Origin: Paenibacillus wynnii
GTDB lineage: Bacteria; Bacillota; Bacilli; Paenibacillales; Paenibacillaceae
DNA: 64,000 nucleotides
Assembly (NCBI RefSeq): GCF_000757885.1
Contig: NZ_JQCR01000002.1
Location: 1,550,001 to 1,614,000 of the forward strand
Direction of reading: 5' to 3'
The translations under genes and the position numbers were made by a program. Below are positions 34,804-44,134 of this stretch, one piece after another; within the stretch, counting starts at the first letter, position 1; each line of letters opens with the position of its first letter. The notes beneath the pieces were generated by a model. That model worked only from the letters and a program-made list of their open reading frames with translations, was not told where the DNA came from and made no database searches.

Positions 34804-35846
34804 CGATTCTCCCTCTCACAATCACCAAAGTGGGCCGGCGGCTTGTCCTCCGGCTTCCCGAATAAATAGCCTTGTGCTAAATCCACCCCTAATTCTTTGC
34901 AATACAGAAACTCTTCACGCCGTTCAATCCCCTCAGCTAAGACCTGTCCTCCGTAATGACCGACACGCTCAATAATATCTTGAATCGTCTTCTGCTTCTC
35001 GGGATCTTCGTCACAATAGCTGATCAGACTTCGGTCAATCTTCACATAGTCCGGCTCCAGGCTGGACATAACATCCAGTGTGGAAAATCCTGTGCCAACA
35101 TCATCGAGCGCAACCTGCATCCCTTGCCTCCGGTATTCTGCGAAGATCTTACTGAGGTGGGATATATCCCTGATCTTCTCTGTTTCCACCACCTCGAACA
35201 CAAAATCCTTGGGATCTTGGGCAAGTCGTTCAATAGCCGCGAAGGTATGGGTGAGACAATACTTCGGATTATAGATCGATGAGGGCAAAAAATTAACAAA
35301 ACGTTTGATGCCTTTGGGTAAGAGTCTGGCACTGGTCTCAATTGCAGAAATACGGGCTGCCCGGTCCAAAAAGGAATGAAATCCAGTCTGTCTAGCTGTT
35401 TCAAAAAGCTCATAGGGCTGAAAATAGTCCCCTAGCGGTGTCGGCCGCAATAAAAACTCGAAAGCGACAATTTCCTCGGAGCGATTAACGATGGGCTGCA
35501 TATGGCTGCTGAATTCATTATTAGATATGATATCGATTAGTTTATGATTTGAGAATCGCAAGGCAAGCTGCGCAAGGGATACCCATCGTTCAACAACCCC
35601 AATCTTGCTCTTGCCGGTTATGTATATCGATAATGGCTGTGCAAGTTCTTTTTCATGCCATTCCAGTGCTTCTAATATACTTAATAGCTCTTCACGTGAA
35701 TTGTATAGAAGTCTGCCGTCTTCCAAAGCGCCCACAAACTTATAACCCTTTTGAACCAGCGCAGAGATCAGTAAAGAAGCAGGTCGCAAGTTCACTATAC
35801 CTTCGTCTTCAATTGGTTCAATGGCTGAGCAATCACTACAACTCAT
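34800..35846 (-). CDS. EAL-domain protein (probable c-di-GMP phosphodiesterase)
   Basis: The 348-residue protein starts MSCSDCSAIEPIEDEG (ATG 35844-35846, GGGGGG upstream; a longer frame is not supported). After a ~105-residue N-terminal region comes an EAL domain with EFLLRP in place of EALLR, then NFLPSSIYNP, EVVETE, DDVGTGFSTL, KIDRSLI and AEGIE, so the metal and catalytic residues are present. It should hydrolyse c-di-GMP in the cytosol. The stop overlaps the response regulator start by 4 nt. Confidence 0.88.
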   Translation of the reverse strand: MSCSDCSAIEPIEDEGIVNLRPASLLISALVQKGYKFVGALEDGRLLYNSREELLSILEALEWHEKELAQPLSIYITGKSKIGVVERWVSLAQLALRFSNHKLIDIISNNEFSSHMQPIVNRSEEIVAFEFLLRPTPLGDYFQPYELFETARQTGFHSFLDRAARISAIETSARLLPKGIKRFVNFLPSSIYNPKYCLTHTFAAIERLAQDPKDFVFEVVETEKIRDISHLSKIFAEYRRQGMQVALDDVGTGFSTLDVMSSLEPDYVKIDRSLISYCDEDPEKQKTIQDIIERVGHYGGQVLAEGIERREEFLYCKELGVDLAQGYLFGKPEDKPPAHFGDCERENR

Positions 35847-35885
35847 AGGTACCCCCCTGATGAAAATCTCAAAAACTGTGAGGTC

Positions 35886-35894
35886 ATTATAGCA
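35886..35894 (-). promoter_or_regulatory. Extended -10 promoter of the EAL gene
   Basis: On the minus strand TGCTATAAT is an extended -10 (TGn plus perfect TATAAT at 35891-35886), about 40 nt before the start codon. The -35 is weak, as usual for such promoters. Confidence 0.65.
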
Positions 35895-35937
35895 TAATTT
35901 TACAGATAGAGAGTGAAACATACCTTTGTTTATCACA

Positions 35938-35980
35938 AGAAGAAACGGCTTTGCCGTCCTCAATGGGACGGTATCCGTTT
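35938..35980. other. Two-helix hairpin upstream of the EAL promoter
   Basis: On the minus strand AGAAACGG pairs with CCGTTTCT and, after a small internal loop (ATA / CAAAG), CCGTCC pairs with GGACGG around a CATTGA loop. No U-run follows. It lies between the pbuG terminator and the EAL promoter, so its transcript, if any, is unknown. The GGACGGCAAAGCC stretch slightly recalls c-di-GMP-I riboswitches, but the rest of that consensus is absent. Confidence 0.5.
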
Positions 35981-36033
35981 CTCGTAGAAATATAAGCAAA
36001 GTATACTGAAATCCTATACTTTCTGATATTTTC

Positions 36034-36072
36034 AAAAAAGGTGCCCGGGGAGTTTACACTCCAAGACACCCT
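36034..36072 (-). terminator. Intrinsic terminator of the nucleoside operon
   Basis: On the minus strand GGTGTCTTGGAGT and ACTCCCCGGGCACC form an imperfect stem around GTAA, followed by TTTTTT. It ends the deoB-nup-permease unit. Confidence 0.85.
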
Positions 36073-36114
36073 TAGAAAAGATATTCTTTAGAAAAGATTT
36101 ACATAGGCGATCTT

Positions 36115-37401
36115 TTATATGGCACCAAGAATAAAGTAAAGCAAAAAGAAGACGGCAATCACGTACATCGTAGCCGATATTTCTTTTCTTCGTCCGGTGG
36201 CCAGTTTAACAATAGGATAAGCAATGAAGCCAAGTGCAAGTCCATTAGCAACACTAAAGGATAAAGGCATGATGGCCATCATTAAGTAGGCTGGAAAAGC
36301 CTGCGTAAAGTCACTAAGATCGATATCCTTGATACTTTGTACCATGAGGCAACCCACAATAATGAGCACCGGAGCAATAGCACTGTTAGGAATCACTTTG
36401 AAAAGTGGAATCAGAAACAGGGCTGGAATAAACAGAATTCCCGTTGTGAGGGAGGTTAACCCTGTTCTGCCACCCGCAGCAATACCTGTGGCGGACTCTG
36501 CCGCTGTCGTGGACGGGCTACAACCCAAAAGGGAAGCACTTACCACGGAAAAGGCATTGGCCTGAAAAGACTTCCGGAACTTCAATTTATCGGGGAGTAT
36601 CCCAAGCTGGGTACCCATATTCTGAAATATAATAATCATGGATAAGGAGAAAACTGCAGTCCAGAAATTAACGGTGTTTATGGCACTAAAATCAAAGGCG
36701 AACAACACCTCTTGATACCCGCTAAATGAGAAACTAAAATCATGCAATACGGAAAAATCAACGATGCCAAGTAAGGCTCCAATAATCGTACCTGTAATAA
36801 TCCCTATCAAAAAGTTTCCTTTCACATTACGCAAAAAAAGCGGTAGCGTGATCAGCAAGGTAAGAAGGGTAGTTAAGGCTTTTGGATCACTAAACTTAGC
36901 CAATGCAACAAATGTACTTTCGCTTCCTACAATGAGTCCTCCATTTTTCAATCCTAGAAAAGCGATAAAAAGTCCGATCCCTGCAGTCATTGCGCTAATC
37001 ATAGACTTCGGAATGGAGCGGGATAGAAAGTCCGCCCATTTACTAATTGAAGTTAAGGTAAATACAATACCGGCTATAAAGACGGCAGCAAGCGCTTGCT
37101 GCCACGTAAGCCCTAAAGAAAATACTAGCGTAAAGACAAAAAATGAAGTATCCCCTAAACCTGGAATGAGGATTAATGGCGACTTAGCCCAAAACGCCAT
37201 GAACAAACAGCCGATAATAGAGGTGATTGCCGTGGCGATCGTCGCAGCTTCATAGGGCATACCGACGGAGCTCAAAATCGCCCCATTTACTGCGATTATA
37301 TAAGCTGCCGCCATAAAAGAAGTTAGTCCTGCAATAACCTCCGTGCGAATCGTCGTATGGTTTGATTGAATTTGAAACAAGTTATCTAATCTCTTATTCA
37401 T
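36115..37401 (-). CDS. NCS2-family purine/xanthine-uracil permease (AzgA/PbuG type)
   Basis: The 428-residue permease has about 12-14 membrane segments. The AzgA-type signatures include EVIAGLTSFMAAAYIIAVN near the start, LGDTSFFVFTLVFSLGL, FQNMGTQLGILP and CSPSTTAAESATGIAAGGR. Such carriers take up guanine, hypoxanthine or adenine with protons. It lies 48 nt after the ABC permease of the nucleoside system and shares its transcript, supplying the base arm of nucleoside salvage. Related to PbuG/PbuO; the exact base is not known. Confidence 0.92.
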   Translation of the reverse strand: MNKRLDNLFQIQSNHTTIRTEVIAGLTSFMAAAYIIAVNGAILSSVGMPYEAATIATAITSIIGCLFMAFWAKSPLILIPGLGDTSFFVFTLVFSLGLTWQQALAAVFIAGIVFTLTSISKWADFLSRSIPKSMISAMTAGIGLFIAFLGLKNGGLIVGSESTFVALAKFSDPKALTTLLTLLITLPLFLRNVKGNFLIGIITGTIIGALLGIVDFSVLHDFSFSFSGYQEVLFAFDFSAINTVNFWTAVFSLSMIIIFQNMGTQLGILPDKLKFRKSFQANAFSVVSASLLGCSPSTTAAESATGIAAGGRTGLTSLTTGILFIPALFLIPLFKVIPNSAIAPVLIIVGCLMVQSIKDIDLSDFTQAFPAYLMMAIMPLSFSVANGLALGFIAYPIVKLATGRRKEISATMYVIAVFFLLYFILGAI

Positions 37402-37449
37402 TTTTGAAACTCCACCCTTACTCGTTGTTGAAACGGATACCTTTTTTCT

Positions 37450-38403
37450 TTATCTTTTCCCAATGTCATAAGGCTGACCCAATGCTTTTGGTGCCCGGGA
37501 CTTTCCAACTGCTCCGATTAATACAAGAAGTGTTAACAAGTAGGGCAGCATATAGAAAAATTCACTTGGAATCTTTGAGGCAAATTCAAAAATCTGGAAT
37601 TGATCCTTCACAGCTTGCGCTAAACCGAACAACAAAGCGGCTAGCATAGCGCCGACTGGGTTCCATTTCCCAATGATTACGGCAGCCAGCGCAATAAACC
37701 CTTGACCTGAAATGGTATTATAAGCAAAGTTGCTATTCGAGGTAAGGACAATAGTCGCTCCACCAAGAGCCGCTATGGAACCGCTCAAAATAACGGACAT
37801 GTACCGCGTACGGTTTACTTTTACACCAACCGTCGCCGCAGCATTTGGATGTTCACCCACGGAACGAAGTCTAAGTCCATTGGCGGTCCTGAACAAGATA
37901 AAGTGAAAGACTATAATTAGAGCAATGGCAACATAAGTCGTTGGATAGGCATTAAAGATTACTTTTCCCACAAACGGAATGTCGGTTAAATAAGGAATCT
38001 TCACCTTATGAAATACATTAGTTAAGATGGGAGTTTCAGCCGAGCCTGCAAAAATCATCTTTACCAGATAAAATGTCGAGCCTGAGGCAAGAATATTAAT
38101 TACCGTTCCACTTACAACTTGATTGGCGCCGTACGTAATACAGGCAACAGCATGAATAGTTGAGAAAATAACGGAGAATACAAAGGCGCCAATTAAACCG
38201 ATCCATGGGGAGAATGCCCCAAACCCTGCCGTTTCAGCATAATAAGCCGTAACCGCTGAGAAGAAGGCGCCTGATACCATGAACCCTTCTATCCCAATAT
38301 TTATGATCCCCGAACGTTCTGAAATAAGTCCACCAAGTGCAGCGAAAATTAAAGCCGTAGAAAAAACAAGGGTGCCATTTAAGAGATTCGCAATAATATC
38401 CAT
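37450..38403 (-). CDS. nupQ: Nucleoside ABC transporter permease (NupQ-like)
   Basis: The 317-residue permease has eight or more hydrophobic helices and the pattern of the BMP-type nucleoside importers (SERSGIINIGIEGFMVSGAFF, GLRLRSVGEHPNAAATVGV). It pairs with the NupP-like permease 4 nt upstream. AGGAGG lies before ATG 38403. With NupN and NupO it imports guanosine and perhaps other nucleosides. Confidence 0.9.
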   Translation of the reverse strand: MDIIANLLNGTLVFSTALIFAALGGLISERSGIINIGIEGFMVSGAFFSAVTAYYAETAGFGAFSPWIGLIGAFVFSVIFSTIHAVACITYGANQVVSGTVINILASGSTFYLVKMIFAGSAETPILTNVFHKVKIPYLTDIPFVGKVIFNAYPTTYVAIALIIVFHFILFRTANGLRLRSVGEHPNAAATVGVKVNRTRYMSVILSGSIAALGGATIVLTSNSNFAYNTISGQGFIALAAVIIGKWNPVGAMLAALLFGLAQAVKDQFQIFEFASKIPSEFFYMLPYLLTLLVLIGAVGKSRAPKALGQPYDIGKR

Positions 38404-38407
38404 AGAA

Positions 38408-39475
38408 TTATGCCTCCTCCTTAGATTTCTTGTGGAACGGGCGGAAGAGTAGCTTTACAATCCCGGGTGCAGCAACAAAGAAGATAATAAACCCAATGAC
38501 CATTCGAATAATTTCAGCTGGAACACCCGCACCAAAACTCATTCCCTGAGATCCATAGGTGAGTGCTCCAAATAGGATACCTGACAACAACACACCTACT
38601 GCGGTATTGCCACCTAGTAGGGAAACTGCTATTCCATCGAAACCAAGGCCCGAAGTCGTGGAACTGATGGCCACGTATTTAAATACACCCAGTACATCAA
38701 AGGCTCCCACTAAACCCCCAAACACACCGGAAATGAACATAGTTTTCACCAAAATATGAGGTACATTCATCCCCGCATAATGTGCTGCATGTGGATTAAG
38801 ACCTACGGCACGCAGTTCATAACCCCACTTCGTTTTGTTTAAATACACTTGATAGAATATAACGGCTAGGATGGCGATTACGAATCCCCAGTGAATACGT
38901 GCACCATCTACTAGATTAGATAACCAGCTCATTTGAATACTTGCAGAATCTTTGATCGTTTCAGATCTTTGAGTACCTTCTTGCAACATAAAGAGATTAA
39001 TCAGGAATTGGCTGAAATAGAGTGCAATAAAGTTAAGCATAATAGAGGTAACGACCTCACTAATACCCTTCTCCGCCCTTAAATAGCCTACTAGCGCACC
39101 CCATAATCCTCCCAAAAAAGCACCAGCCAGGATAGCTACCAGCCCATGCAGGAAAGGCGGCAAGTTAACTTGTGTACCTACGATCAGTGCACCAAGTGAA
39201 CCCATGATAATCTGGCCATCTACTCCAATATTAAATAGCCCGGCGCGAAAAGAAATGGCCACAGCCAATCCGCACATCACGAGGGGAACAATGGTCCGAA
39301 TGGTTTCTCCCATATCAAAGGTACTTCCAAAAATTTTTGTGATCATGGAATGATAAGCTAAGATTGGATCATATCCCCCGACATACATAACAAGTGCCCC
39401 AAGGACCAATCCAACAATAATGGCGATAATAGGAACGAACAGAGACTCGCGTTTAAAAATATTACTCCTTTTCAT
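38408..39475 (-). CDS. nupP: Nucleoside ABC transporter permease (NupP-like)
   Basis: The 355-residue permease has about ten helices and the motifs FRAGLFNIGVDGQIIMG and YELRAVGLNPHAAHYAGM found in this family. Start ATG 39473-39475 (MKRSNIFKRES) is preferred since GAGGTGG precedes it; an upstream ATG adds six residues. It overlaps the end of nupO by 14 nt. Confidence 0.9.
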   Translation of the reverse strand: MKRSNIFKRESLFVPIIAIIVGLVLGALVMYVGGYDPILAYHSMITKIFGSTFDMGETIRTIVPLVMCGLAVAISFRAGLFNIGVDGQIIMGSLGALIVGTQVNLPPFLHGLVAILAGAFLGGLWGALVGYLRAEKGISEVVTSIMLNFIALYFSQFLINLFMLQEGTQRSETIKDSASIQMSWLSNLVDGARIHWGFVIAILAVIFYQVYLNKTKWGYELRAVGLNPHAAHYAGMNVPHILVKTMFISGVFGGLVGAFDVLGVFKYVAISSTTSGLGFDGIAVSLLGGNTAVGVLLSGILFGALTYGSQGMSFGAGVPAEIIRMVIGFIIFFVAAPGIVKLLFRPFHKKSKEEA

Positions 39476-41003
39476 TCGTTCCACCTCTTTCATATTTACC
39501 TGCCATCATCAGTCCTAATTCTTGTTCATTTGTTGTATGTGGAGTGGTCTCACCCACAATTTGACCACCAAACAGAACTAGAATACGATCAGCCACATTA
39601 AGGATCTCGTCTAATTCAAAAGAAACGAGCAGTACAGCTTTTCCTTGATCCCGCTGAGCAATCAGTTGTTGGTGAACAAACTCGATAGCACCTACGTCTA
39701 ATCCCCGTGTAGGCTGAGCCGCTATCATAACCTGAGGATCCTTGTCAATTTCGCGTGCGATAATGATTTTTTGTTGGTTTCCCCCGGACATCGATCCAAC
39801 TCTTGTATCAATTCCTGGCGTCCGTATATCGAACTCTTCTACTAAGCGTGTTGCCATATCGTTCCTAGCCTTTACATTGATGAAGCACCGCTTAGTAATC
39901 TCAGGATGATGGTAAGTCTGCAAGATTGTATTTTCACTGACAGAAAAGTCCAGAACCAATCCATGTTTATGTCGATCTTGCGGGATATGTGAGATTCCCG
40001 ATTCAGAGATGCTACGTGGCGTATGATTTACTATGCTTTTGCCTTTTAACAGAATGTCACCTGATTTCACCGACTGCATTCCCGTTAGAGCTTCAATTAA
40101 TTCGGTCTGCCCATTTCCATCCACACCGGCAATTCCAACAATCTCACCCGCATGCAAAGAGAACGAGAGATGGTTCAGTACATGTTTTCCATTGGGGTCC
40201 ACCATAACTAAATCCTTCGCTTCTAAGAAGACCTCCGTAGGCTTAGCTAGTTGTTTCTCTGTCTTAAAGTTGACGGCTTTCCCCACCATTTTTTCTGCTA
40301 ATTCCTGTGGATTGGTATCTGCGACTGTAACACTGTCAATGACCTTACCACGGCGAATAATCGTACAGGTATCGGCGATCTCCATGATTTCTTTCAATTT
40401 ATGAGTAATTAGAATAATCGATTTCCCTTCGGCAACAAGCCGCTTCATAATCTCAAGTAATTCAGTAATCTCTTGAGGAGTTAAGACCGCAGTAGGTTCA
40501 TCAAAAATTAGAATATCGGCACCACGATAGAGAGTCTTTATAATTTCAACCCGTTGCTGCATCCCTACGCTAATGGAATCAACCGTCGCCATAGGGTCAA
40601 TATCAAATCCATATTGCTCTGAAAGTGCCTTTACTTTCTTACATGCACCTCTAATGTCAATCTGCATCCCGCTTTTGGGTTCCGTGCCCAGAATGATGTT
40701 TTCCGTTACTGTAAAAGGCTCTACTAATTTAAAGTGCTGATGCACCATGCCAATTCCGAGTTCAATAGCTTTATTAGGACTATCAATCTTCACCTTCTTC
40801 CCATTGATTTGGATCTCACCTTCTTCAGGTTGATATAGTCCAAAAACAATGTTCATTAAAGTGGATTTGCCAGCTCCATTTTCCCCTAGCAAGGCATGAA
40901 TTTCTCCACGCTTTAACTGAAAGCTAATGGAATCGTTAGCCACAATGCCGGGGAACCTTTTGGTAATTCCTTTAAGCTCCAATGCAGTATCCGCTGTAGT
41001 CAC
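39462..41003 (-). CDS. nupO: Nucleoside ABC transporter ATPase (NupO-like)
   Basis: A 513-residue ATPase with two nucleotide-binding domains, as in sugar and nucleoside importers. The first has Walker A GENGAGKSTL, signature ISVGMQQRVEI and Walker B ILIFDEPTAVLTP; the second has GVDGNGQTEL, SGGNQQKIII and a degenerate Walker B with AAQPTRGLDVG. GTG 41003 starts the gene, GGGAGGG upstream. The second site is degenerate, normal for the family. Confidence 0.92.
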   Translation of the reverse strand: MTTADTALELKGITKRFPGIVANDSISFQLKRGEIHALLGENGAGKSTLMNIVFGLYQPEEGEIQINGKKVKIDSPNKAIELGIGMVHQHFKLVEPFTVTENIILGTEPKSGMQIDIRGACKKVKALSEQYGFDIDPMATVDSISVGMQQRVEIIKTLYRGADILIFDEPTAVLTPQEITELLEIMKRLVAEGKSIILITHKLKEIMEIADTCTIIRRGKVIDSVTVADTNPQELAEKMVGKAVNFKTEKQLAKPTEVFLEAKDLVMVDPNGKHVLNHLSFSLHAGEIVGIAGVDGNGQTELIEALTGMQSVKSGDILLKGKSIVNHTPRSISESGISHIPQDRHKHGLVLDFSVSENTILQTYHHPEITKRCFINVKARNDMATRLVEEFDIRTPGIDTRVGSMSGGNQQKIIIAREIDKDPQVMIAAQPTRGLDVGAIEFVHQQLIAQRDQGKAVLLVSFELDEILNVADRILVLFGGQIVGETTPHTTNEQELGLMMAGKYERGGTNEKE

Positions 41004-41025
41004 AAGAATTCCCTCCCAATCATTT

Positions 41026-41063
41026 TTTCGTCCCTTGCGAATCGAAATTCACAAGGGACGAAA
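41026..41063 (-). other. Perfect 12-bp hairpin between nupN and nupO
   Basis: TTTCGTCCCTTG and CAAGGGACGAAA pair around a 14-nt loop in the short gap between the binding-protein gene and the ATPase gene. There is no U-run on the transcribed strand, so it is unlikely to terminate. Hairpins at this place often stabilise the binding-protein mRNA, giving excess lipoprotein over transporter. Confidence 0.7.
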
Positions 41064-41069
41064 TGGTAT

Positions 41070-42104
41070 TTATTCTGTGGGTACGACAATCTCACCGCTA
41101 ATAATTTTTTGGCGATATTCTTCTACTTTCTTAAGCGCTTCAGGTGTCACGTTCTTAATAGAGGTTGGAGCTATATCAACGCCATTCTCCTTGAGTCCCA
41201 TCGTAGTAACCTTACCTCCCGGGAAGTTACCTTCAGCTAAGTCTCTGGAGATTTGATAAACCGCTTCATCCACTTTTTTAATCATGGAGGTCAAAGTAAT
41301 ATCGTCACCGAAGGATAAGGACTGATCTTTGTCTACCCCAATGACCCATACATTTTCACCATTTGTTTTGCGTTCTTTGGCTTCATTAAACACACCATTA
41401 CCTGTTAATCCAGCTGCATGGAAGATAATATCAGCACCATCGTTATAAATCGTAGCAGCGGCTGATTTTCCCACATCCACACGGTTAAATACTCCTGTAT
41501 AGTTGACAATCAATTTGGCATCAGGATTTACAGCTTTAATTCCTTCTCTAAAGCCAGCTTCAAAGCGTTTAATAACAGGGATTTTCATACCCCCTACAAA
41601 GCCAATTTTATTTGTTTTTGTCGTTAAGCCTGCAATGACACCAACAAGAAACGATCCTTCTTGCTCTTTAAAGGATACGGCTGCCACGTTTGGCACAATA
41701 ATATCAGAGTCTACAATACCAAATTTGGCATCAGGGTTTTCATTTGCAAGCTGTGTGACCGCATCTGCTAAGGTAAAGGCTGTTGCCCAAGTTAAATCAT
41801 AGTTACCTTTTACAAATGTCAGGAGGCTTGGCATAACCTCACCGTCGGATTTGGGCTCTAAATACTTCACGTCGTAACCGTAGACATTATTCAATTTCTG
41901 TAAGGCTTCCCAAGCACTTTGGTTAAACGATTTATCGTTAATGCTCCCTAAGTCCGTTACCATACCGATTTTAAGACTTTTTTTGCCTTCGGCAGCACCA
42001 CTGTCCGCAGACTCTTTATTTGTCGTGGTTTTATCCCCACATGCGGTAAGTAGTAATGAAAGGATCAATAACATGGGTATAAATGTTTTCATTAATTTCT
42101 TCAT
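41070..42104 (-). CDS. nupN: Nucleoside-binding lipoprotein (BMP family, NupN-like)
   Basis: The 344-residue lipoprotein has a signal peptide ending in a LTAC lipobox (C22) and the BMP-family fold: GMVTDLGSINDKSFNQSAW, FVGGMKIPVIKRFEAGF, DIIFHAAGLTGNGVF and WVIGVDKDQS. It catches nucleosides outside the membrane for NupOPQ. CAGGGGGAATT precedes the ATG. deoB ends 33 nt upstream on the same strand. Confidence 0.92.
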   Translation of the reverse strand: MKKLMKTFIPMLLILSLLLTACGDKTTTNKESADSGAAEGKKSLKIGMVTDLGSINDKSFNQSAWEALQKLNNVYGYDVKYLEPKSDGEVMPSLLTFVKGNYDLTWATAFTLADAVTQLANENPDAKFGIVDSDIIVPNVAAVSFKEQEGSFLVGVIAGLTTKTNKIGFVGGMKIPVIKRFEAGFREGIKAVNPDAKLIVNYTGVFNRVDVGKSAAATIYNDGADIIFHAAGLTGNGVFNEAKERKTNGENVWVIGVDKDQSLSFGDDITLTSMIKKVDEAVYQISRDLAEGNFPGGKVTTMGLKENGVDIAPTSIKNVTPEALKKVEEYRQKIISGEIVVPTE

Positions 42105-42137
42105 CTCTTAATTCCCCCTGATTTTGTGTTGGTCAGC

Positions 42138-43325
42138 CTATTCATTACCCTTCAAAAGATTTAAAAAACTTTGCCCAATTCCTGTCTTGGCGACATCAAA
42201 ATTGTCTGCAATCGTAGCAGCTAGATCGGCAAAACTGTTTCTTACCCCGATGGAGACAGTGTTCTTGGAAAGTGAAGGATTGTAGATCAAGATCGGCACA
42301 TATTCGCGGGTATGATCCGTACCTGGTGCTGTTGGGTCATTCCCATGATCGGCTGTAAGGATCAGCAGGTCCTTTTCTCCAATTTGCTGCATAATTTCAG
42401 GTAAATATTGATCAAACTCTTCAAGACAAGCAGCATATCCTCTAGGATCACGGCGATGTCCATATAAAGAGTCAAAGTCAACTAAATTTGTAAAGAGAAA
42501 CCCTTTAAATGAACGCTTCAACAATTCAATGGTAGTTAGAATGCCATCTAAATTGCTCTTGGTTGGATGGGATTCTTGAATCCCTTTTCCTGTAAAGATG
42601 TCATTGATCTTACCTACGGAGATCACATCATAACCTTGGTCATTTAAGTGATTGAGTACGGTATCTCCAAAGGGTTCAAGTGCATAATCGTGCCGATTCG
42701 GTGTGCGGGTAAAGGCTCCTGGTTTTCCAATATAGGGTCTTGCAATAACACGTCCAACCATATATGGATCGTACAAAGTTAGTTCCCGAGCGATTTCGCA
42801 AGCACGATACAGTTCCTCAAGAGGAATAATCTCTTCATGGGCTGCGATTTGAAGAACACTGTCGGCAGAAGTATAAACAATCCATGCGCCGGTGCGCATT
42901 TGCTCTTCACCGTACTCGTCTAAGATGACTGTCCCGGAAGAGGGCTTGTTTCCAATCACCTTTCTGCCCGTCAACTCTTCAAACTTCGCCATAAGCTCTG
43001 CAGGAAATCCATTTGGATACACCTGAAAAGGCACGTCCACTTTCAGACCCATCAATTCCCAATGTCCGGTCACGGTGTCTTTACCAACCGAAACCTCATT
43101 CATTTTTCCATAGAAGGCTTGAGGCTTATCCAACGCTGGGATAGCTGAAAGTGGCGCAATGTTGCCTAAGCCAAGTGCGGTAAGATTTGGCAGCTTGATC
43201 TCGGGCACTTGCTGGCATATGTGGCCTAGTGTGTGGCTTCCCACGTCACCAAAGTTGGCTGCATCAGGTAACTCGCCAATGCCAACACTATCAAGTACAA
43301 TGACACTAATACGTTCGAAATTCAT
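42138..43325 (-). CDS. deoB: Phosphopentomutase
   Basis: The 395-residue enzyme converts ribose-1-phosphate or deoxyribose-1-phosphate to the 5-phosphate. The metal site begins with [13 protein letters not shown] (D12), the phosphorylated Thr lies in [12 protein letters not shown], and metal ligands appear in [23 protein letters not shown]. Length is normal. GGAGGCAG precedes ATG 43325. It leads the deoB-nup unit; its start codon is only 49 nt from that of the divergent Crp/Fnr-type gene, so its promoter must be within or near that gene. Confidence 0.96.
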   Translation of the reverse strand: MNFERISVIVLDSVGIGELPDAANFGDVGSHTLGHICQQVPEIKLPNLTALGLGNIAPLSAIPALDKPQAFYGKMNEVSVGKDTVTGHWELMGLKVDVPFQVYPNGFPAELMAKFEELTGRKVIGNKPSSGTVILDEYGEEQMRTGAWIVYTSADSVLQIAAHEEIIPLEELYRACEIARELTLYDPYMVGRVIARPYIGKPGAFTRTPNRHDYALEPFGDTVLNHLNDQGYDVISVGKINDIFTGKGIQESHPTKSNLDGILTTIELLKRSFKGFLFTNLVDFDSLYGHRRDPRGYAACLEEFDQYLPEIMQQIGEKDLLILTADHGNDPTAPGTDHTREYVPILIYNPSLSKNTVSIGVRNSFADLAATIADNFDVAKTGIGQSFLNLLKGNE

Positions 43326-43374
43326 ATTGTTACTGCCTCCAGTCTAAAGACTTAAAATGAAAGGATCGACACTA

Positions 43375-44091
43375 ATGATTACTAACATCTCTGACATTAC
43401 GATCTTCTCTGATCTTCCTGAGGATGCACTGCTGCGTATCGTACCCTTACTAAAGGAACGTCAATTTAAAAAGAACCACGTCCTCATGTTTGAAAATGAT
43501 CTAAGTGAAGAGGTTTACTTAATTCGCTCAGGGATGGTGAAAGTGTATCGCATTAGCGATGATCGAGAAATTGTTCTTAGTATCGCTACGGCAGGTGATA
43601 TTTTTGGTGAAGCTGAAGCTTTATCCAATGACATTCATCGAATTTCTTCGGTTGAAGCTTTGGAGAATGTTTCAGCTTGGCAACTTGGCAAGCAGGATTT
43701 TCTTCATATTGTGGAACAATATCCTTCTGTTCTACGAAAGGCTTATACCATCCTTATTGAGCGAATTCGTGTACTCAATCGTTTAATTCGCTATTTGTCG
43801 TTTTATGATGTTCGAACAAAGACAGCGAATTTAATCATGGATCTGTATTTTAACTTTGGGAAGCAGAGTGATAACGGTTACAAAATAGATTTAAAGATTA
43901 ATCAATCTTTGCTGGCTAATATGCTCGGAGTCACTAGAGAGTCCATATCTAAGACCCTAAACGACTTTCAAACCGAGGGAATTCTCAACATACAGGAAAA
44001 ATATTTTTATATCTTAGATAAGAGCAAACTCGAATCGATTTGTAACAAATCGGAAGAGGTTCAAGAACTCCGAAAATGGAATAACCAATAG
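43375..44091 (+). CDS. Crp/Fnr-family transcriptional regulator
   Basis: The 238-residue regulator starts MITNISDITIFSDLPE (ATG 43375, AAAGGA upstream; an earlier ATG at 43357 is less likely). It has an N-terminal cyclic-nucleotide-binding-like beta barrel (residues ~20-115; GDIFGEAEALSN) and a C-terminal winged helix (QSLLANMLGVTRESISKTLNDF). The barrel lacks obvious FNR cysteines. Its place between deoB and deoD suggests control of nucleoside genes. A dyad AGTC-TAAA-GACT lies in the 49-bp gap with deoB. Confidence 0.88.
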   Translation: MITNISDITIFSDLPEDALLRIVPLLKERQFKKNHVLMFENDLSEEVYLIRSGMVKVYRISDDREIVLSIATAGDIFGEAEALSNDIHRISSVEALENVSAWQLGKQDFLHIVEQYPSVLRKAYTILIERIRVLNRLIRYLSFYDVRTKTANLIMDLYFNFGKQSDNGYKIDLKINQSLLANMLGVTRESISKTLNDFQTEGILNIQEKYFYILDKSKLESICNKSEEVQELRKWNNQ

Positions 44092-44134
44092 ACATGTCGT
44101 GCACTAAATATAACAATGTAAGCGTTTTATTTCA

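Noticed and set aside
35938..35980. c-di-GMP-I riboswitch upstream of the EAL gene
   Set aside because: Only GGACGGCAAAGCC is reminiscent; the rest of the consensus is absent and the hairpin lies upstream of the likely promoter.
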